Of a stretch of DNA of 7,892 nt, positions 1 to 7,107 are shown piece by piece (the first letter of the stretch is position 1; each line of letters starts with the position of its first letter). Under the pieces are notes generated by a model. The model ran no database searches, had not been told where the DNA came from, and saw nothing but the letters and a program-made list of their open reading frames with translations. The position numbers and the translations under genes are program-made. Source of the stretch: an uncultured Prevotellaceae bacterium (GTDB taxonomy: Bacteria > Bacteroidota > Bacteroidia > Bacteroidales > Bacteroidaceae). The stretch lies in contig CAMZHP010000151.1 in the NCBI GenBank assembly GCA_947306845.1, positions 1 through 7,892 on the forward strand, in the 5' to 3' direction.

Positions 1-2698
1 GTTGCATGGCTTCCTCGTGACAGCCTGTCTGATTGAGCAGGGTGATTTCCTCCAACACGAGGTCATCACGGCGCTGAACCAGTTGGGGATATTGTTGCAA
101 GAAGTTGAGACGCTCCTGATGGGACCGGTGCAGTCGCTTGTAGAGTTGGTCGAGTTCCATGAGCACTCGTTCGTCACTCTCATCAAGATGGAAGGCTCGT
201 TCCATAAAATCGAGTGCCTCTTCCTGACGGTCTTGCTTGTTGAATCGGGCTAAGGCCAGGTTGCGCCACACCGTGGGGAAGGTCGGGTCGAGCCGGGCAG
301 ACAGTTCCCAGTTGCTGATGGCGAGGTCATACTGACGTGCTGCATAGTACAGGCATCCCAGATAATAGGGCGCACGGGCTCCGTCAGGGTTCATCACAAT
401 AGCCATGCCAAGCACTTGCACGTCTTCCAGGCGGTTGGGGAAGCAGTAGTCGGGAGATTGCTTTTCTGCTTTCTCAAACCATGCGTTGGCTTCTACTGCA
501 TCTCCTTGGCGTATCAGGCACCAACCGATATAATAATAGGTCATGGGTGTGGCGGCCTGCCGTTCGATGGCATGTTGCCAGAGGGTTATGGCTTCTTCGT
601 AGCAGCCTGCGGCACAGTAGTCGAGAGCCACCTCATCATAGTTGTTAGGCGTCCCGTGCATCATATCCAACATCTCATCGAGCATCTGACTGTTGCCTGT
701 GAGCAGGTGTTGTTCGAAGAGACAACCATAGTTGAAAAGGTCGATGGAGAGTGCTTCTTTGCAGGTGGCGAGCATCTCGTCCGAACGCCCCGTCTTGCGG
801 AGAACGGTGGCCTTCAATGCCAGGGCCTTTTGGTTGTGGGCATTGAAGACGAGGCAACGGTCCAGTTCGTCGAGCGCATCCTCAAACCGGCCTTGCGCTA
901 CGCTGATCTTGGCGGCCTCGAAATAGCCGGCATCAGCCCATGCCTTATTCCATGTGGATTTCCAGAATAGTTCGTAAGCCTCTTCCATTTTTCCCTGATA
1001 TTTCAGGGCGAGAGCGAGGTTGTAGATGGGCTCGCCGTCATAGGGATTGGGATTGCGCTTGGTGATGAGCCGCACGGCCTTGCGCAGCAATTCCTCTGCC
1101 TTGGCAAAGCGGCCCTTGCGGATATACCACAGGCCCAGAGCGTTGAGGCATCGGATATCGTTCGGGTCACGGCGCAGAGCCTCTTCGTAATAGTCGGTGG
1201 GACTCCATGTGGCATGGCGGTATTGCTCCAGGTGCAGACCGGTGAGATAGAGTTGCTCATTGGTCTTCACTTGTTCGGGCAGGAGTGCGGCCTCGGCACT
1301 GTCGGGGATGGGACGGATCTCATCAGCTTCGGCATGCCAACAGAGCACGGTGCGCTGTCCATAAACGAAGGTCTTGCGGATTTCAAAAGTGAGTTCTCCC
1401 CACTTGGCTCCGTTGACATCAACCGTCTCGGAAAGCACTTCTTCCGGCGACAGAATATGCTCCTGCTGATAATACACCTCGCCGTTGTCATTTTTGAGGA
1501 TGAGGCAAACTTCTTGTTTGCTGGTGGCAAAGACCTTGAAGCCAACCTTTCCGTCGCCAGCCTCGTTGATGTTGAAGACCAAGTCCTTTGACGCTTCCTT
1601 CACGATGCCAATCTCGCGGTAGGGCATGAAATACTGCACAAACTGCTTTTCCTCGTAAGGCATGAGCCATGAGAAATCGGGCTGGTTTTCCGTATAGACG
1701 CCGGCCATCAGTTCGATATAAGGACGGAATCCCTGGCGGTTGAGGCTCCATCGTTTCATCTCCTCTGGCGATGCCTCGTCGGTCAGATTGCGGTCCCAGG
1801 CTCGTCCGAAGTCACCATTGCCCCAGGTCCACTGCTTTTTGCCGGGCGAGAAATGATGACTGGCCACATGGAGCATGCCGGCTTGGGTGTCGTTCTCATA
1901 ACCTCCCTCAAAGTTGAAGCGGCTGTTGACGCCCATATAGGAAGTGGGAACTGGGATGTTGCGGTAGTTGGAGATGTCCACACCGGCTGAGTAGTCCATT
2001 TTGTAATAGGTGCCTGTGGCGATGGGAAACGATGATACGGCACGCTTCCCGTGGTCGAAAACAGCATTGATGTCGGGTGGGAACACACTTTGGTAGGCGT
2101 CGTTGACTTCCACGGCAGGGTTGGCCCACCACAGGAATGTCTGCGGCAGGTCGGTGCGGTTATAGAGGCGTCCTTTTATTTCCAAATACGCACAACCAGG
2201 ACGGAGCGTGAAACCGGCAGAACCTTTCTGATGGAACATTTTTTCCATCTCGCTCACCCATACCGTCACCGAACCGTCATCGTTGGCTTCAATGGCGGTG
2301 TCGACGGGCATGAAGGTGGAGGGACGGTGGTGTTGAGGCCAGTTGAACTCGATGCCGCCGGAAATCCACGGACCAGTCAGACCTACCAGTGCCGGTTTGA
2401 CGACATGGTTGTAATAGACGAAGTGGCGCTTGGCAATCTTGTCGTATGCCATCTGCACACGTCCGCCCAACTCGGGCAGCACCATCACCTTGATGTACTC
2501 ATTTTCCATCCAGATGGCCAGATACTCCTTGTCGGTCTTCTCGTCTGCAATGGTTTCTATGACAGGGTAGGGATACACCACTCCGCTCGAACCTTGATAG
2601 ACTCGTTTCTCCAAGAATATGGGGTTCTTTTCTGGCTTTCCCACCTCGTAGGTCGGAATCGTCACTAGTTCTCTCCAAGCTTTTGCCGTCTCTTTCAT
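1..2698 (-). CDS. DUF5107 domain protein with C-terminal TPR repeats (partial, C-terminus beyond left edge)
   Basis: The reading frame is open from ATG at 2698 to the left edge: 899 complete codons and no stop, so the C-terminus is missing. There is no signal peptide or membrane segment, so the protein is probably cytoplasmic. Residues about 10-345 match the DUF5107 family as I know it: LPELGGR at 74-80, and GPWISGGIEFNWPQHHRP at 109-126, whose histidines 123-124 are candidate active-site or ligand residues. I recall the family as having a galactose-mutarotase-like beta-sandwich fold; that is family knowledge, not visible here. A beta-rich linker (about 370-460) is followed by TPR-like helical pairs from about 500 to the edge, for example 502-541, 556-582, 592-620, 690-712, 718-748 and 774-840. 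It follows the MFS gene by 109 bases with no clear promoter between them, so the two are probably co-transcribed. The leader is A-rich without a Shine-Dalgarno site. The best guess is a carbohydrate-acting protein; substrate and reaction are unknown. Confidence 0.9.
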   Translation of the reverse strand, partial: MKETAKAWRELVTIPTYEVGKPEKNPIFLEKRVYQGSSGVVYPYPVIETIADEKTDKEYLAIWMENEYIKVMVLPELGGRVQMAYDKIAKRHFVYYNHVVKPALVGLTGPWISGGIEFNWPQHHRPSTFMPVDTAIEANDDGSVTVWVSEMEKMFHQKGSAGFTLRPGCAYLEIKGRLYNRTDLPQTFLWWANPAVEVNDAYQSVFPPDINAVFDHGKRAVSSFPIATGTYYKMDYSAGVDISNYRNIPVPTSYMGVNSRFNFEGGYENDTQAGMLHVASHHFSPGKKQWTWGNGDFGRAWDRNLTDEASPEEMKRWSLNRQGFRPYIELMAGVYTENQPDFSWLMPYEEKQFVQYFMPYREIGIVKEASKDLVFNINEAGDGKVGFKVFATSKQEVCLILKNDNGEVYYQQEHILSPEEVLSETVDVNGAKWGELTFEIRKTFVYGQRTVLCWHAEADEIRPIPDSAEAALLPEQVKTNEQLYLTGLHLEQYRHATWSPTDYYEEALRRDPNDIRCLNALGLWYIRKGRFAKAEELLRKAVRLITKRNPNPYDGEPIYNLALALKYQGKMEEAYELFWKSTWNKAWADAGYFEAAKISVAQGRFEDALDELDRCLVFNAHNQKALALKATVLRKTGRSDEMLATCKEALSIDLFNYGCLFEQHLLTGNSQMLDEMLDMMHGTPNNYDEVALDYCAAGCYEEAITLWQHAIERQAATPMTYYYIGWCLIRQGDAVEANAWFEKAEKQSPDYCFPNRLEDVQVLGMAIVMNPDGARAPYYLGCLYYAARQYDLAISNWELSARLDPTFPTVWRNLALARFNKQDRQEEALDFMERAFHLDESDERVLMELDQLYKRLHRSHQERLNFLQQYPQLVQRRDDLVLEEITLLNQTGCHEEAMQ

Positions 2699-2749
2699 TA
2701 TGTATGTATTTTTAGTTCGGGAGTTTAGACAATAGTCCTTTTTGTTTGG

Positions 2750-2768
2750 GTTGCGTCGAAAACGCAAC
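2750..2768 (-). other. Small inverted repeat (7-bp stem, 5-base loop) between MFS and DUF5107 genes
   Basis: GTTGCGT (2750-2756) and ACGCAAC (2762-2768) are perfect complements around the loop CGAAA. The hairpin would form in the minus-strand transcript between the MFS stop and the DUF5107 start. It is followed by CCAAACAAAAAGG rather than a U-run, so it is not a standard intrinsic terminator. It could be a processing or attenuation element, or chance. Confidence 0.4.
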
Positions 2769-2780
2769 ATACAGAGAAGC

Positions 2781-2820
2781 CATTCTTCACTCTTCATTCT
2801 TCACTCTTCACTCTTCACTC
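2781..2820. repeat. Heptamer tandem repeat (TTCACTC/TTCATTC), about 5.7 copies
   Basis: On the plus strand the tract reads CATTC, then TTCACTC, TTCATTC and three copies of TTCACTC: five full 7-base units plus a partial one. The only variation is C/T at one position of the unit. Similar heptamer tracts are familiar from gaps between genes in Prevotella and Bacteroides genomes (recollection, not searched). This one reaches into the 3' end of the MFS gene, whose stop codon (2808-2810) and last residues, SEE, are encoded by repeat units. Confidence 0.85.
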
Positions 2821-4115
2821 AGATTCACCAGTTCCTGTTCCAGTTGCTCCAGGCTCTTTCCCTTGGTCTCAGGACAGTTGCGCAGCAGGAAGATGAAAGC
2901 GCAGAAGCAGATGGCACTGTAAATCCAGAAAGAACCGCTGCTGCCAAGGGCGGCGTTCATCGAGGGGAATGAGAATGTCAGCGTGCAGCAGCCCACCCAC
3001 AGGGCAAAGGTGCAGGTCGCCATGGCGATGCCCCTGACGCGGTGGGGGAATATCTCTGCCAGAAGCGTCCAAGTGACAGGGGCAAGGGTCATGGCATAGA
3101 CGGAGATGGCTGCCACCACCAGCGCCACCATCATAAATCCGGTCACCCCCATGAAGTAACAGGTGCCGAGTATCAGGTAGATGAGTCCCAATCCACCGGC
3201 ACCAATCAGGATCAGGGTGCGGCGCCCCCATTTCTCGATGGTGTAGAGGGCCACAAAGGTGAACAGCACGTTGGCAATGCCCGTGATGACGATGTTGATG
3301 AACATCCCGTCGACATTGAAGCCTGCTCCCACAAAAATTTCTTGCGCGTAGTTGAAGATGACATTCGTTCCGCACCATTGTTGGAAGACGGCAATGACGA
3401 TTCCCAGAATGAGCACCTTGCTGTACTTGTGCTGGAAGAGTTCGCGGAGTCCGGCCTCCTTCTTGGCGGGTTGTGCTTCTTTCACAGCTTTGAGTTTCAG
3501 AAATACGGGACTTTCTGGGATAAAGAAGCTCAGGAACAGGAACAGTGCGGCAGGGAATGTCTCGGCCCAGAACATCCAGCGCCAGCCCCATTCCTGGTTC
3601 CATGCCATGTTGGTAGCATCGGCTGTGTCGCGGGCAAGCAGCATGTTGACTATCTGGGCGGACAGGATGCCCAGCACGATGGTCATCTGGTTGAGACTCA
3701 CCATGCGGCCGCGAATCTCAGTCGGACTCACCTCGGCGATGTACATCGGTGCCAGTGCCGATGCCACGCCGATGCCCACACCTCCCACGAAGCGTGCTAA
3801 GTTAAATAAGGTGAAGTCGTTGAACAATCCCGTGGCGATGGCCGATACGGTGAACAGAATGGCCGACAGCATGAGCAATGGCTTGCGCCCGTACTTGTCT
3901 GCGGCGGCACCTGCCACCATGGCTCCAATGAGACAGCCCACGAGGGCGGTGGTCATCGCCACACCCTGCATCAGGGGCGAGTCTGTGATGCCGAAATAGA
4001 GTTCATAAAAAGGTTTAGCGCCACCAATCACCACCCAGTCGTAGCCGAAGAGCAGACCGCCCATCGCCGACACCAGGCAGATAAAAAAGAGAAATCCTTT
4101 GTTAAATTGTTGCAT
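2808..4115 (-). CDS. Sugar porter family MFS transporter (sugar:proton symporter type)
   Basis: This 435-residue inner-membrane carrier has about 12 hydrophobic segments (near 9-29, 50-72, 80-99, 103-125, 141-161, 180-199, 234-252, 271-291, 300-320, 327-350, 362-385 and 395-412) and the full sugar-porter signature set. These are GYD with D26 (position of the proton-coupling Asp in XylE), DKYGRK at 73-78, E128 with R135/R137, PESP at 200-203, EKWGRR at 294-299, AEIFP with R359/R361, and PETKG at 415-419. Sugar-contact positions known from XylE/GLUT are retained: Q154, Q245, Q246, N251 and W349. Catalytic competence is therefore likely, but the sugar (pentose, glucose or fructose class) cannot be read from sequence. 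It is somewhat shorter than E. coli XylE (491 residues). ATG at 4115 lies about 24 bases past the start point expected from the promoter at 4146-4175. The DUF5107 gene follows, implying import feeding that protein. The final SEE and stop codon lie in a heptamer repeat. Confidence 0.93.
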   Translation of the reverse strand: MQQFNKGFLFFICLVSAMGGLLFGYDWVVIGGAKPFYELYFGITDSPLMQGVAMTTALVGCLIGAMVAGAAADKYGRKPLLMLSAILFTVSAIATGLFNDFTLFNLARFVGGVGIGVASALAPMYIAEVSPTEIRGRMVSLNQMTIVLGILSAQIVNMLLARDTADATNMAWNQEWGWRWMFWAETFPAALFLFLSFFIPESPVFLKLKAVKEAQPAKKEAGLRELFQHKYSKVLILGIVIAVFQQWCGTNVIFNYAQEIFVGAGFNVDGMFINIVITGIANVLFTFVALYTIEKWGRRTLILIGAGGLGLIYLILGTCYFMGVTGFMMVALVVAAISVYAMTLAPVTWTLLAEIFPHRVRGIAMATCTFALWVGCCTLTFSFPSMNAALGSSGSFWIYSAICFCAFIFLLRNCPETKGKSLEQLEQELVNLSEE

Positions 4116-4145
4116 GACTACATGTCTTTTGTCTTAATGATGGTG

Positions 4146-4175
4146 CAAAGATATGTTTTTTTTTGCAATTTCAAT
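4146..4175 (-). promoter_or_regulatory. Promoter of the MFS/DUF5107 unit (Bacteroidetes type)
   Basis: Minus-strand -7 box TATCTTTG (4153-4146) matches TAnnTTTG exactly. ATTG (4175-4172) lies 18 bases upstream as a three-of-four match to the -33 TTTG. The spacer includes a run of nine A. Predicted start is near 4139, leaving a leader of about 24 bases before ATG at 4115. This implies the MFS gene is transcribed independently of the receptor gene upstream. Confidence 0.65.
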
Positions 4176-4199
4176 AAGCAAAGGAACAATGATATGTTT
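4146..4199. repeat. Near-perfect 13-base direct repeat in the MFS promoter region
   Basis: CAAAGATATGTTT (4146-4158) and CAATGATATGTTT (4187-4199) differ at one base and start 41 bases apart, close to four helical turns. The first copy contains the -7 box; the second lies just upstream of the -33 element. It could be a duplicated promoter element or an operator pair, but chance in AT-rich sequence is possible. Confidence 0.4.
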
Positions 4200-4212
4200 A
4201 TATTCTGTCAAT

Positions 4213-6555
4213 TCAGAAAGGCACACTGACCTTCACGGTGACGCTTCGTCCCATGTTGTAGATGCCCCTGCGGCCCGTGACGGTATTGAACCCGGCATAT
4301 TTCAGACGGCTCAGGTGGTTTTGGTAGGCTCGGTCGGTCAGGTTGTCGCCAATGATGCTGATGGTGCATGCCGTGCGGTTGTGGTAACGGATGTCGCTAC
4401 CGGCAGAGAGACTGAGCAGCGTATATGATGGCGTGGCCGTCTCCGTGTCATCGGCGGCATAGAAATGGCTCTGTTTGAGGTTGCACTCTATTCCCAGTTT
4501 GACATAAGTGTTGTTGAGCACGCGCCCGTCGCGGATGAGGTCGTAACTCAGTTCGGAAACAAAGCGTGGGGCAGGGGTGAACGGCAGGTATTTGCGGTCG
4601 GCACCCTGATGCAACTGCACCGCGTTGACAAAGGAAAAGCTGTTTTCGAAATGCAGGGGCTCGATGGGGTGGATATCGAGGCTCATCTCTGCTCCCCACA
4701 GCCGGGCGTTGCCCTGTGTGAACTGGTAGGTGGGAAGACCGTCGGTCTCCACGCCTGGCAACCGGTGGGCAAAGACATAATTGTCGATCAGGTTGGCGAA
4801 GAGCGATATCTGGCTTGATACCACGGCGGAGGTGTAGTCCCATCCGATATCTCCCTGCCAACTGTATTCAGGATTCAGGTCCTTGTTGCCGACCTCATAG
4901 CGGAAAGTGCCCTCATGCTCTCCGTTCGACCCTAATTCGCTGAGGTTGGGAGCACGGAAGCCGCGTGCCAGATTGATCTTCAGCCGCATGTCATCACGCA
5001 GTTCATAGACGGCCCCGAGACTGCCTGTCATTGCATTGAAAGAGCGCGAGAATTTCTCAAAGCGGTCTTCCTCGGCATAAGAATGGAGGTGGCGATGGTC
5101 CATCCGCAGTCCTCCGCTGAGCATCCATTTCCCTACATTGTAGCCTGTCGTGGCATAGGCGCCAATATCAAACAGCATGTAGGCAGGGATGAGAAATTCC
5201 TCTCCTTTGTTGAGCGACCTCTGGTACATTCCGGCAATGCCGGTGTTGAATTTCCATCCCGCATGGTTCTCCCAGGCATAGCGCGTATCGTAGTTGACTG
5301 TATGGAGCAGGAAGTCGAGACCTCTCTCGTCGGGCGTCTCTACCTCCTCAAATTCCTGTCGGCGGTTTTGCTGGTAACCGAGCAATACCTTCAATGTTCC
5401 TTCTCCGATGTAGACTGATTGGTCGAGCACGGCCTTGTAATGGTGAATCTGCTGATATGGAAAACCATGGCCGTAGGTAGTGAGGTCGTGATGGGTGGCG
5501 ATGCGCTCGGATGCCTCTCCGTTGATGCAGACAGGCATGATAAACTCTCCTGTGTCCTCATCTCGCTCTCCTTCGGTCATGCCGGGGGTGAGGTGGTAGT
5601 AACTCAGGTTGAGGTGACTGAATCCCCATCGCTTGTTGATGCCCAGCATGCCGTTGGCGGCGTTCTCACGGAACTGCGATCCCAGCACTCGGCCGTCGTA
5701 TTTGTTTTTGTAGGCATGGGTGAGTTTGCCAGAGTAGCGAGCATTCCATACGAATCCGTGATGGTTGCCGCCTATGTTGAGGGAGTAGCCCACCAGTCCG
5801 TTGTTGGTCTGGTACTCCATATTGGCGTTGCCTTGCACCTTTCCGTTGGGCACGATGGGACTTCCGTGAAAAATGACCACTCCGGCCATGGCATCGGAGC
5901 CGTACATCAGTGAGGCGGGACCTTTCAGGATTTCGATGCTCCGCACGCTCTGAGGGTCAATCTCAATGCCGTGCTCATCGCCCCATTGCTGTCCCTCCTG
6001 ACGGATGCCGTCGTTGACAGTCACGAGGCGGTTGTAGCCCAGGCCGCGGATCACGGGTTTGGAGATGCCGCTGCCTGTGGTGATCTGCGCCATGCCCGGC
6101 TTGCGGGCAATGGCATCGATGATGTTGGTGGATGAGGTGGTCTGGAGGTCGCGCAGGGTGACGATGGAAACGGGTGCCGGTGACTCTTTGAGCAAGGTGT
6201 TGCCGGCGATGCCGGTGACAACCACCTCGTTGATCATGGCATTGCTCTCCCGCATCACGAAGTCAAGACGGGTGCTCTCGGCGAGATTCACCTTTTTTAT
6301 AATAGTCTGGTGCCCGATGTAACTTACTTGGACGGTGACGTTCTTTTGGGGCAGGTTTTCAAATACATAACGCCCGTCTACGTCCGTCATGGTGGCCAGA
6401 CTGAGTTCGGTGATTTGAATGGTGACACCAATAAGTGGTTCACCGTCAACGGCATCTGTCACCCTGCCGCTGAGTGTGGTGATGGGTATGACGTGCTCTG
6501 CGCTCACACACAGACTGACGCATGTGAGCAGCAGAATGATGAATGTTTTTCTCAT
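4213..6555 (-). CDS. TonB-dependent outer-membrane receptor, possibly metal/metallophore-specific
   Basis: This 780-residue protein is a complete TonB-dependent transporter. Residues 1-19 are a signal peptide ending VSA, with cleavage likely before E20. Residues about 28-100 form a carboxypeptidase-regulatory-like domain (GRVTDAVDGEPLIGV, then DVDGRYVFENLP). NEVVVTG (109-115) leads into the plug, about 124-230, with PVIRGLGYNRL (167-177), WGDEHGIEID (191-200) and the plug-end motif LKGPASLMYGSDAMAGVV. The rest is a beta-barrel ending in a C-terminal Phe. GFRAPNLSELGSNGEHEGT, starting at 532 and continuing into FRYEVGN, resembles a signature I associate with ZnuD-like zinc/heme receptors. Histidine clusters at 355-356, 363, 371-372 and 487-491 could be extracellular ligand sites. 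It is not SusC-like: it is shorter and no SusD gene is adjacent. It lies 92 bases after a Cys/His-rich membrane protein gene and is probably co-transcribed with it. Metal specificity is inference; class assignment is firm. Confidence 0.93.
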   Translation of the reverse strand: MRKTFIILLLTCVSLCVSAEHVIPITTLSGRVTDAVDGEPLIGVTIQITELSLATMTDVDGRYVFENLPQKNVTVQVSYIGHQTIIKKVNLAESTRLDFVMRESNAMINEVVVTGIAGNTLLKESPAPVSIVTLRDLQTTSSTNIIDAIARKPGMAQITTGSGISKPVIRGLGYNRLVTVNDGIRQEGQQWGDEHGIEIDPQSVRSIEILKGPASLMYGSDAMAGVVIFHGSPIVPNGKVQGNANMEYQTNNGLVGYSLNIGGNHHGFVWNARYSGKLTHAYKNKYDGRVLGSQFRENAANGMLGINKRWGFSHLNLSYYHLTPGMTEGERDEDTGEFIMPVCINGEASERIATHHDLTTYGHGFPYQQIHHYKAVLDQSVYIGEGTLKVLLGYQQNRRQEFEEVETPDERGLDFLLHTVNYDTRYAWENHAGWKFNTGIAGMYQRSLNKGEEFLIPAYMLFDIGAYATTGYNVGKWMLSGGLRMDHRHLHSYAEEDRFEKFSRSFNAMTGSLGAVYELRDDMRLKINLARGFRAPNLSELGSNGEHEGTFRYEVGNKDLNPEYSWQGDIGWDYTSAVVSSQISLFANLIDNYVFAHRLPGVETDGLPTYQFTQGNARLWGAEMSLDIHPIEPLHFENSFSFVNAVQLHQGADRKYLPFTPAPRFVSELSYDLIRDGRVLNNTYVKLGIECNLKQSHFYAADDTETATPSYTLLSLSAGSDIRYHNRTACTISIIGDNLTDRAYQNHLSRLKYAGFNTVTGRRGIYNMGRSVTVKVSVPF

Positions 6556-6594
6556 TTTGCTGATGGTTGATGATGATTAATAATAGAAAGGTGG

Positions 6595-6623
6595 TGCACA
6601 TGGGAGACTTCCTTCGATGTGCA
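6595..6623 (-). promoter_or_regulatory. Hairpin in the gap upstream of the TonB receptor gene
   Basis: TGCACAT (6595-6601) and ATGTGCA (6617-6623) are perfect complements around a 15-base loop, in which GGA and TCC could pair further. In the minus-strand transcript this lies between the small membrane protein stop and the receptor ATG, about 40 bases before that ATG. No U-run follows, so it is not a plain terminator. No known riboswitch was recognised, and the gap is too short for a cobalamin riboswitch. It may be an intercistronic processing or translation-control element. Confidence 0.4.
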
Positions 6624-6647
6624 TTAATCAAGATAATATTAATTAAA

Positions 6648-6995
6648 TCAGCAAATAGGGGGAGCGCGAAGAGAAATGACTTCTGCCGTGCGGGCAATGA
6701 CTCCATGGCAGACACTTGAGGTAATATGACCTTGTGCCGCTAAAGGGATGCAGATGACGGTAAGGCCCGCTACGATGAACGGCAGTGTCTGAAACTGACA
6801 AAGCACACATTGCAGAGAGCATAAGTCGGCAGAAGATAGGTGGCTGTGACGCACATGGTGCATGCACTCATTGCATCCGATGTCGTCGGCCAACCCTTCG
6901 GTGTGAATATGGAATACGGAGAGCATCAGCATGGGCACGAATACTGCCAACAGTATCCGTGACATCCAAATTCTTTTCCATTCGATGCCCTTCAT
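6648..6995 (-). CDS. Small Cys/His-rich membrane protein upstream of the TonB receptor
   Basis: This 115-residue protein of unknown function has a hydrophobic segment at about 11-28, a Cys/His-rich stretch at 29-66, and a second hydrophobic segment at about 72-86. The stretch holds HIH (29-31), CNEC (41-44), HH (46-47), H50, H52, and CSLQCVLC with C59, C63 and C66. The tail reads SLRAPP before a final Cys. The frame also opens at ATG codons 7082 and 7049, but the predicted promoter -7 box (7038-7031) lies downstream of both, so the start at 6995 is chosen; its leader is about 30 bases. The Cys/His cluster between two membrane segments resembles a metal-binding loop, and the receptor gene follows 92 bases downstream. 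I recall similar short proteins beside TonB receptors in other Bacteroidetes and, by analogy, DUF2946-type proteins near proteobacterial copper receptors; neither was checked. Role in copper or zinc handling is inference. Confidence 0.8.
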   Translation of the reverse strand: MKGIEWKRIWMSRILLAVFVPMLMLSVFHIHTEGLADDIGCNECMHHVRHSHLSSADLCSLQCVLCQFQTLPFIVAGLTVICIPLAAQGHITSSVCHGVIARTAEVISLRAPPIC

Positions 6996-7030
6996 ATCAC
7001 TTGATCTTTCAACTTTTAGGTTTGGGCGTG

Positions 7031-7062
7031 CAAAATTAATCAAATTCATGCTTTGACACAAG
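7031..7062 (-). promoter_or_regulatory. Promoter of the small membrane protein/TonB receptor unit
   Basis: Minus-strand -7 box TAATTTTG (7038-7031) matches TAnnTTTG exactly. CTTG (7062-7059) lies 20 bases upstream as a three-of-four match to the -33 TTTG. The predicted transcription start near 7025 excludes translation starts at 7049 and 7082 and supports ATG at 6995. It is back to back with the plus-strand promoter of the sensor gene. Confidence 0.65.
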
Positions 7063-7082
7063 GAAAAAAGAAAAATTTGCAT

Positions 7083-7090
7083 TAACTTTG
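7083..7090 (+). promoter_or_regulatory. Promoter -7 box of the sugar-sensor gene
   Basis: TAACTTTG matches the Bacteroidetes -7 consensus TAnnTTTG exactly, 17 bases before the ATG at 7108. A -33 element at the usual spacing is weak: the nearest TTTG (7052-7055) is 27 bases upstream, longer than the normal 18-21. The leader would be only about 10-13 bases, and GGAAG at 7101-7105 is at most a weak ribosome-binding site. Confidence 0.5.
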
Positions 7091-7107
7091 CCTAAAATTT
7101 GGAAGAA

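Noticed and set aside
416..970. Plus-strand 184-codon open frame
   Set aside because: It is antisense to the TPR part of the DUF5107 gene, has no family resemblance or promoter, and the minus-strand frame shows clear TPR sequence.
2051..2668. Plus-strand 205-codon open frame
   Set aside because: It is antisense to the conserved DUF5107 domain; composition is that of a mirror frame.
2742..2972. Plus-strand 76-codon frame containing SHSSLFILHSSLFT
   Set aside because: The distinctive part is only the translated heptamer repeat, and the rest is antisense to the MFS gene.
2869..3603. Minus-strand 244-codon frame
   Set aside because: It is a shifted frame inside the MFS gene, rich in His/Arg/Cys, without hydrophobic segments or motifs.
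3042..3800. Plus-strand 252-codon frame
   Set aside because: It is antisense to the MFS gene; the His/Asp/Gly-rich composition is typical of the reverse of membrane-protein codons.
4140..4172. T9 run after the receptor gene as an intrinsic terminator
   Set aside because: On the minus strand it is an A-run within the MFS promoter spacer; no GC-rich stem followed by U residues is present.
5419..5913. Plus-strand 164-codon frame
   Set aside because: It is antisense to the barrel of the TonB receptor, with no recognisable domain.
6556..6647. Riboswitch (for example cobalamin) upstream of the TonB receptor
   Set aside because: The gap is only 92 bases and shows no recognisable conserved riboswitch core, only a simple hairpin.
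6996..7082. N-terminal extension of the small membrane protein to ATG at 7082 or 7049
   Set aside because: The predicted promoter lies downstream of both codons, and the extra residues look like translated promoter sequence.
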